From: Bigelowiella natans CCMP2755
Lineage: Eukaryota; Cercozoa; Chlorarachniophyceae
NCBI GenBank assembly: GCA_000320545.1
Contig: ADNK01000619.1
Location: forward strand, 1-64,000
DNA: 64,000 nucleotides
Reading direction: 5' to 3'
The notes beneath the pieces were generated by a model that made no database searches, was not told the DNA's origin, and saw nothing but the letters and a program-made list of their open reading frames with translations. Below, piece by piece: positions 58,249 through 64,000 of the stretch; position 1 is the first letter of the stretch; each line of letters opens with the position of its first letter. Both the position numbers and the translations under genes were made by a program.

Positions 58249-59292
58249 CAGCATATTGCATTGCTGTTATTGTTGTTTCCCTTATAATTATTCCCCCTCC
58301 TCCTCCTCATCCTCCTTGCTGCTTCTTTATCTGATATGAGGTACGAGATTGGTCGCAGGTTGCTCGAGAGGATGATGTGGCATTCAGATCAAAGTTGTGT
58401 TCAGTTGTGTGTGCTAGTATCCTAGTAGTAGTAGTAGTAGTAGTTGTTGTTGTTGATACTTTTACGGTAGTGGTAGTATTAGTCAAGGAGGGGTAATAAC
58501 ACCAACAACGACAACGACGACTAGATATTTAGCGTGATTGTTGTGCCGCCCCTCATCATCACCATCATCATCATTATTATTATTATCATCATCATCATCA
58601 TGCGTTCCGCCTGATGATCAACACCGCACATACTACGAATATTTGTGTGCATTTTCACGATTATTAAGGCACGATCGATGTGGAGCAGCTTGAAAGCGAC
58701 ATGGATTGCATCATCAATAAGAAAAAGACGAAGAAGATGGAAGAGGAGGAGGAGGAGAAGAAGGAGGAGGATAAAGAGAAAGAACAAGTGAATAATGAAG
58801 CTGCACATGATAGTGGCGGTATTGAAGACAAGTCTTCTCCATGTTATTGGTTTCTTAGGTAGTACTATTTATCGTTGATTCCTTCACGGCGTGCATTTAG
58901 CTACTTCTCGCTCACTTACACACTCTCTACTCTACATTTCTCAGGGCGGCGGAGGGAGGGGATATCGATGGTAGATTTTACAGAGGAGACGCAATCTTCG
59001 CACACACACACACACACACATACATACACACACATATACAGATACACACATACACACCAATGCATCCGGTGTGTGTGTGTGTGTGTGTGTGAGTGCTTTT
59101 TGTTAAGTCACAGCGACAATCTACCTTAATGCATATTCTCTCGCATATGGCAAGTGCCACACTCCGAGAAACACCCTCTTGCTTCATCACACAGTGGACA
59201 GCCTCACCCCCTATGAAGCAATTCACTCACTCATGTTCATAGGCATGAGAGCTACTGCTTCATGTTACAAAGCTGGGAAATATGGGTCAGTG

Positions 59293-59332
<40 letters not shown>

Positions 59333-59668
59333 AGTTTCCGTGGTAAGAGTGGTGGGTTTGGTGGTGGATTCTGGTAACATGAGAGACTACTGTGAGTGTG
59401 AGTGTGTATGTGTGTGTGTGTGTGTGTGTGGTGTGTGTGTGTGTTTGTGCAGCATCGAGTCTTATTCTACTGTTATAACGATGATACTAGTAATAAGAGA
59501 GTGCGTGTGTGATGTCGTTCATTAGGGTCAAGACTTCAGACTACACTTCCGCATTGCATTGGTAAGCTTTTGTTGGTAGTTGAGAATAGATAATCATCAT
59601 ACCATCTTGGAATTGATCCACGATCATCATGCATTTCTAACTCCGTTGCAGTTATCCCTGCTCATAAA

Positions 59669-59712
<44 letters not shown>

Positions 59713-61338
59713 AACCTACTCCTCAGTATGTTGGATGATTGATATGAATCGCTCTCATCATCATCATCATCATCATCGTCGTCGTCATTGCTTCTTAAGG
59801 TTGAGAAAGGCACAGGAGGCAGGAGACATGATGTCTACTGTAACGATTGCTCAGATACTGTAATAAATACAGCAACATATAAATAAGATTGTGATGCCTC
59901 CATAGTTTTCATCACGACTACGACTCTGGAGAGGGGGGGGAAAGGGGGGATTAGGATTTGAAAGCAGATAGATTTGCGGAAGAAATAGAGGAGAAAGAGA
60001 AGAGGAGAACAAAGAATTGAAGTTATAAGAAGAGTCTGTCGTTTGTGGTGGTGCCAATTGGTATTTTGCTGTCTCAGTACTACTTACTGCTGCTTCCAAG
60101 ATTTCTTAAATAACAACGACTCACAACAACACGACGACGAATCCTATACAAAGATCTCTCATCATCGTCATCACCATCGTTCATCACATCAGGTATGATG
60201 GAGAAGGAGGTGTGGCTCCTAACTGCCGTCTTGCTGCCAGACTTTACAAGTTTGCAGCTCAGAAGAACAATCCCCAGGCACAGGTATTGGGAAGTAGAAA
60301 GTGCTGATGGTGAATCTTTTAAAGTAGTCTCTTCATAATTGTCACGGTGGAAGTAGTGATTGCCTGCCCCCTCCCCCTCCTCATCTGCAGGTATGGCTTG
60401 GCGCGTGTTACCAAGATGACTTGGTGGGCGGTTTCTCTTATGAAGATGATCATGAAGAGGCGGAGGAGGAGGAAGGGGAAGAAGAAGCACTCGATGAAGA
60501 TGCAGTCAGGGTAGTAAGTTGTTAGTCTTGTGCTGCTATTATATCGACTATATCATCATTATCATCGTCATCATTAGCATCGACGACTATGAGGTTTTGA
60601 TTTCAACATCTATCCTACCACGCACATGTAGCACCGGAAGGCTTTTAAATGGCTCCAGCTGGCTGCAGAGAATGGAGAGGTACGTTCGATGTAACAAGTG
60701 AGAATGATTAGTAACCACAATGAAATGATGTGAGGACATTATAATAATGAGCTTCTTCCATATTGGGTGGTTTGTTTTCTCCCTCTGTGTTATTCTTGTT
60801 CCTTGATATCAAATCAGGCTGAAGGGATGTATCGCCTGGGTGATGACTAATTACTGCAATCACAGCAAAAATGATAATCATGATCATTATCATCTCAAAC
60901 ATGGCGACGACCATTTCTTTTTGATACTGAATGAGCCTCAATGCTGTTTATATTTTCGTCCCTATCCCTACTAATTATTGTATGTGTGTGTGTGTGTGTG
61001 TGTGTGTTCTCTGTTTCTACCGATTATCATAAACGAAGGACTATGCTATTTGAGAGGCGAGGGAGTCAATGGAGGAGAAGATATATCTGAGGGCAGAAAA
61101 TGGCTTTTCAAAGCAAGGTAGGGAGATGCAAGGCCATCAAGTTGAGATAGATTAATCATGATGAGACGTGTGTACTCGCTAAAGATGATGATGTTTTTTG
61201 TTATTTCAATGTTGCTGATCTTCCTCGAGTTTCATTGTTGATTTCGTTATCATTTGTAGTGAAAGGGGATTTGAGCCAGCAACTGACCACTTGAGAAGCA
61301 TGGGAATGATTGATAGCAATACGACGAAGATCGAGTAA
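52467..61338 (+). CDS. Sel1-repeat protein with PDZ-like insert, about 30 small exons
   Basis: Exons joining in phase include 52588-52675, 52947-53178, 53339-53398, 53536-53610, 53653-53668, 53734-53791, 54119-54149, 54209-54223, 54309-54364; then 55061-55107, 55305-55354, 55516-55591, 55864-56205, 56458-56696, 56877-56969, 57150-57227, 57527-57584, 57810-57849, 58017-58049, 58341-58393, 58669-58858, 58945-58970, 59540-59561, 60193-60283, 60391-60510, 60632-60679, 60818-60839, 61039-61117 and 61260-61338 (stop). Sel1 units: YDLGMAYLHGNDYLQQD, GVGVNAEDPKALLWFGNAA, YSLGILYLHMLSELIGQGKG, GGVPSDIDASNHWLRRAAKT, YDGEGGVAPNCRLAARLYKF, HRKAFKWLQLAAENG, CYLRGEGVNGGEDISEGRKW. Between the clusters lie a coiled coil (EQLQKRRESLRKEVEENES) and a PDZ-like fold (FAELGLVLKG, VVVKVTEGSLPMLQGVAPGF). 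52467 may start a signal peptide (MMKWPSFVFSFLLFLFVLLV), but its splice link fails in phase, and exons at 54.65-54.85 kb are unsure. It is probably an adaptor scaffold. Confidence 0.75.
52876..52910. repeat. TA microsatellite in intron
   Basis: It lies in the intron 52676-52946 of the Sel1/PDZ gene. Confidence 0.95.
53817..53859. repeat. TTA microsatellite in intron
   Basis: It lies in the intron 53792-54118 of the Sel1/PDZ gene. Confidence 0.95.
54388..54427. repeat. CT microsatellite in intron
   Basis: It lies downstream of exon 54309-54364. A CTG run (54546-54575) and a TTC run follow in the same intron. Confidence 0.95.
55593..55640. repeat. GAG microsatellite starting at a splice donor
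   Basis: Exon 55516-55591 ends in AAA A, and the intron begins GTGAGGAGGAGG. The long ORF that reads the repeat as poly-Glu is therefore probably intron read-through. Confidence 0.8.
56697..56735. repeat. TAG/GTA microsatellite at a splice donor
   Basis: The intron after exon 56458-56696 begins GTAGTTTTGTAGTAGTAG. Confidence 0.85.
57315..57390. repeat. AATA and AGG microsatellites in intron
   Basis: They lie in the intron 57228-57526 of the Sel1/PDZ gene. Confidence 0.9.
59297..59332. repeat. TA microsatellite in intron
   Basis: It lies in the 569-nt intron 58971-59539, which also holds CA (59002-59022) and GT (59070-59091, 59407-59443) runs. Confidence 0.95.
59672..59709. repeat. TA microsatellite in intron
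   Basis: It lies in the intron 59562-60192 of the Sel1/PDZ gene. Confidence 0.95.
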
Positions 61339-62672
61339 AGATCGATTGTTGATACAGCCAGTGTAGATACTACTCTCCGTTGTACGGTATGAATGATGAA
61401 ATGACTTGCGTTTAGTCCTAAATCCTCAATTGCTACATAGCGACAACAATGAGGCGCCTCGCATGCATGCGTACGCCTAGACGACGACACGTACGGCTCG
61501 TACATGCAGTTGCTACATGGCGAGCATGCGTATTGCGCAGGCCATGCTAGCATGGCCAGGTCGTTACGCAAAGCAAAACCTTACATTGCATGCAGGAACT
61601 AAAGTAGCCGCTAAGAATAATAAACGATAGGCGGCACATAACAATGGACGTACAACGTAATATTATATGAATGCTACATGCACATTACATGTTACATACT
61701 AGCTTATGTCTAGTGCAAATATTGCTTGTGTTCAATGTCGATCATGCTAGTGAATAGCACAGTGTGTGCCGCATAGAAGACAGCCATGTGCCAAAATATT
61801 AGATGTAATGTCTACATGGTACGTGGCATGCAGCATCCAGAGTAAGATCACATCTAAACATCGCACAGACAGACAAGTGTGTGATGCGCGTGCACTCACA
61901 CGCATACAACACACATCGCAGTAGCTACAAACATGTCTGTCAAACTAGCTGTTGGCCACTCATTAATCGACGTCATCACCACACATGGATCGCAGCGACG
62001 ACACCAAACAGAGTGACGACAATCGAGAGGGAAGCTCGCGCTACTGCACGCATTGTGCTGCAAAACACCACACCATACCCACTAGCTCCACATGAAATGA
62101 AAATTTCCTACTACAATCAGTAGGTAAACATCCCAAAATTCACAACCCAAAATTTTACCCACTCTACTACTGCAGACCGACCTGCTGCTTAAATGAATTC
62201 ATTCCAGCAGGAGGTCCGCAGTAGGAGGTGAAATTGCGAATCGCATTTTTTTGACAATTTTCCTACCAAGAGCAGTGAGGAATTTTTTGTAGGGTGTGCC
62301 GCCCCTAACACAGCAGCACAACGTCGATGACATGCTAGCATGGATGCTTTCGCGTGTATGGAGCAAATGACAGCAGAAACAATTAGACAACATGAGCGCT
62401 GTAGCCGTTGCTCTGCATGGCTGCATTAGGATGACCATTGAAAGTGTTATTTAATCACATCATTACATTCGTCTCATACATAGTAGCGAATAAGCTGGGT
62501 TATTTATGCATAGAATCTGCTTTCATGTTATGCTCGTCGACTAATGGTGTATGAGATTATATATCATTAGCATAATGGATATATGGAGTTTTCCCACTTT
62601 AAGAATAGATTATGAATGAAACTTATATGCGAGACATAATGAATCGCTTGTAGAGTGGCGTGCGATATCCAC
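61339..62672. other. spacer between convergent genes
   Basis: The 3' ends of the Sel1/PDZ gene and eRF1 face each other. The stretch 61440-61960 is dense in GCATGC/TGCA/CATG words. No gene is supported. Confidence 0.5.
62391..62545 (+). repeat. dispersed repeat family, copy 3
   Basis: AGCGCTGTAGCC, then GCTGCATTAGGATGACCATT, then TTACATTCGTCTCATA, in the same order and strand as copies at 46727 and 46833, with diverged spacers. It is non-coding. Confidence 0.7.
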
Positions 62673-64000
62673 TTAAAGATCCCATCCATCATCATCAGCA
62701 TAATCTGAGGATGATTCTCCCTCGTCTCCTTCGTCAAGCATCTGGTCTCCGATATCCTCCATGGCGGCGAAGTCAACTGTGTAACGAAGGATACCTCCAA
62801 TTCCCCCGAAACCCTTGCAAAATTGCGCACCAAGTTGCGACTTATTTGTAATAAAATCCAACTTTGCCCCAAAATTCGAGTAGTTCTGAGCGAGCCATTC
62901 TAGAAGTGGCATTTTGTCTTTGACATCTAGCTTGGCCTTTGTGGACTTGTCAACGAAGTTTGAAGCAATGGTTTCCTGCTCTGGAGTGAGAAACTTGACG
63001 GATTCCTCACCTGTTTCAGCGTTCTTAACTTCTATCCTCTGGATCTCAAGATTTTCCCAAACAATCAATGTTTCGCAAGCCCCAAGATCGAGAGCGTTAA
63101 GAGTATCCTTCACACCATAGCAAAACTTTCCAGTGTCTTTGGAGATATGCTCGAAATAATCTGTTAAAAGTTTCTTCTCACGAACATATTTTACATTCGC
63201 CAGCGCATCTTGGGCGAGTTCGATCGCTTGGTTGAAACCGTTTTCCCCACCATAAGAAACGTCAACAATTTTGGTTACAATTGCAGAGAGACGATTATCA
63301 AAAAGGTCGGAGGAACTTAGTTTCTGCTTGAACTCGGCTGAACCAGCAAGGACAAGTCCAGACACATTAGGCTTATCATTGGAAATGAAGAATTGAGTGG
63401 CCATTTCAGCAACTTTCCTCACATAGTTATGACGCTTCTCAAGACGAAGGCGGGCAAAACGTAAGGCTGACTGACCACCTCGCCCGTGTTTCTTTGGTAG
63501 ATCGACAGTGAATTTGTGCAACACTGTTCTCGTATTCCCTTGAAGTACTCCAAAGAGTGAACCATTTCCATCCATCACAATGAAACCAAACTTCTCGTCA
63601 CTTTCAAGAAGTTCTGCTAATGCCTGACAAACAAACAACACAACAGCAACGATTACTCTTTTATGGATATATCTTCCATTTACGTTGCACATGCTATTTT
63701 TACCTCGGTGTGAAACTTGTTGTCACACAGATACAAGGAGGTGTTGATGGGTTTGAAAGGCTCCAAGGCAAAGGAGACTTTCTTCTCCTTATTTTCTTGA
63801 GTCAAAATTGTTCCGCAGTACAGTACAAGCCCATTGTCGGGGACTTTGCTGTAGAGTTTCAGCTTCTGTTGAACAGAAGTTATGGCACCCAAGACGGAAA
63901 GACGATTCACACGGGACTTAATATTCGATGCAGTTCCATACTCGTCACCCAGCATTTTGTTAACTCTGGAAATCTGATCCTTTGGCGGAACAATGAGGGA
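62673..64000 (-). CDS. ETF1: eukaryotic peptide chain release factor 1 (partial, runs off right edge)
   Basis: eRF1 recognises all three stop codons in the ribosomal A site and triggers peptide release with eRF3. Two exons: 63704-64000 (continuing past the window) and 62673-63623, joined over an 80-nt GT-AG intron (63624-63703) at [17 protein letters not shown]. The window holds 415 residues; the usual length is about 435, so about 20 N-terminal residues are missing. Motifs: TASNIKS and YLCDNKF (stop-codon reading, N domain), [17 protein letters not shown] with the catalytic GGQ (M domain), and [12 protein letters not shown] plus an acidic tail (C domain, eRF3 contact). The unaltered TASNIKS and YxCxxxF motifs fit the standard genetic code. 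The conserved nature makes it a good phylogenetic marker for placing the organism. Confidence 0.97.

Noticed and set aside
58978-59230. Possible exon after the acceptor at about 59112 in the Sel1/PDZ gene
   Set aside because: A 22-nt exon at 59540-59561 alone restores phase and the Sel1 pattern; the longer candidate breaks it.
53817-60000. Poly-Leu, poly-Ser, poly-His and poly-Asp ORFs throughout 42-60 kb
   Set aside because: They are translations of di- and trinucleotide microsatellites lying in introns.
1-64000. CRISPR array, tRNA or rRNA genes
   Set aside because: All short direct repeats seen are uninterrupted microsatellites without spacers, and I recognised no tRNA cloverleaf or rRNA segment; a dedicated RNA search was not possible.

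Overview
The window looks like nuclear DNA of an intron-rich eukaryote, probably an alga or other protist. Genes are split by GT-AG introns, many exons are only 15-100 nt, and microsatellites (di- and trinucleotide) fill introns and spacers. A Ty3/gypsy-type LTR retrotransposon is present. The lineage cannot be fixed from sequence alone. The eRF1 at the right edge keeps the TASNIKS stop-reading motif, and all assembled genes read cleanly with the standard code.

Most long ORFs here are shadows or microsatellite translations. I rebuilt genes by joining short exons with consistent reading phase and GT/AG borders. Layout from left to right: a His/Cys-rich terminal exon (about 2.0-2.5 kb, -); a 5.7 kb LTR retrotransposon with seemingly identical LTRs (3055-8770, -); a cytochrome P450 (9.1-11.7 kb, -); a secreted beta-propeller-like protein (12.5-15.4 kb, +); a 16-exon gene made of three tandem copies of a two-part 'YGxG' module (16.4-19.6 kb, -); an intronless membrane-anchored purple acid phosphatase (20.3-22.8 kb, +); a WDR53-like WD40 protein (25.5-26.8 kb, +); an MFSD14/HIAT1-like MFS transporter (27.6-29.9 kb, -); a large unknown gene (32.1-38.3 kb, -) nearly abutting a divergent acidic-protein gene (38.4-39.8 kb, +); a 16-exon purine nucleoside phosphorylase (41.7-45.2 kb, +); a DEDDh exonuclease with a long RGG/His/Gln-rich N-terminus (47.5-51.2 kb, -); a small prefoldin-like protein (51.9-52.3 kb, +); a Sel1-repeat/PDZ-like gene with about 30 exons (52.5-61.3 kb, +); and eRF1 running off the right edge (62.7-64.0 kb, -).

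The genes are mostly unrelated housekeeping or accessory functions, with no operon logic. The most striking features are the triplicated YGxG-module gene, the very fragmented Sel1/PDZ gene, and the repeated occurrence of trinucleotide microsatellites that start exactly at the 5' splice site. Spacers without genes are enriched by eye in CATG/TGCA/GCATGC words and carry a small dispersed repeat family. No tRNA, rRNA or CRISPR was recognised.
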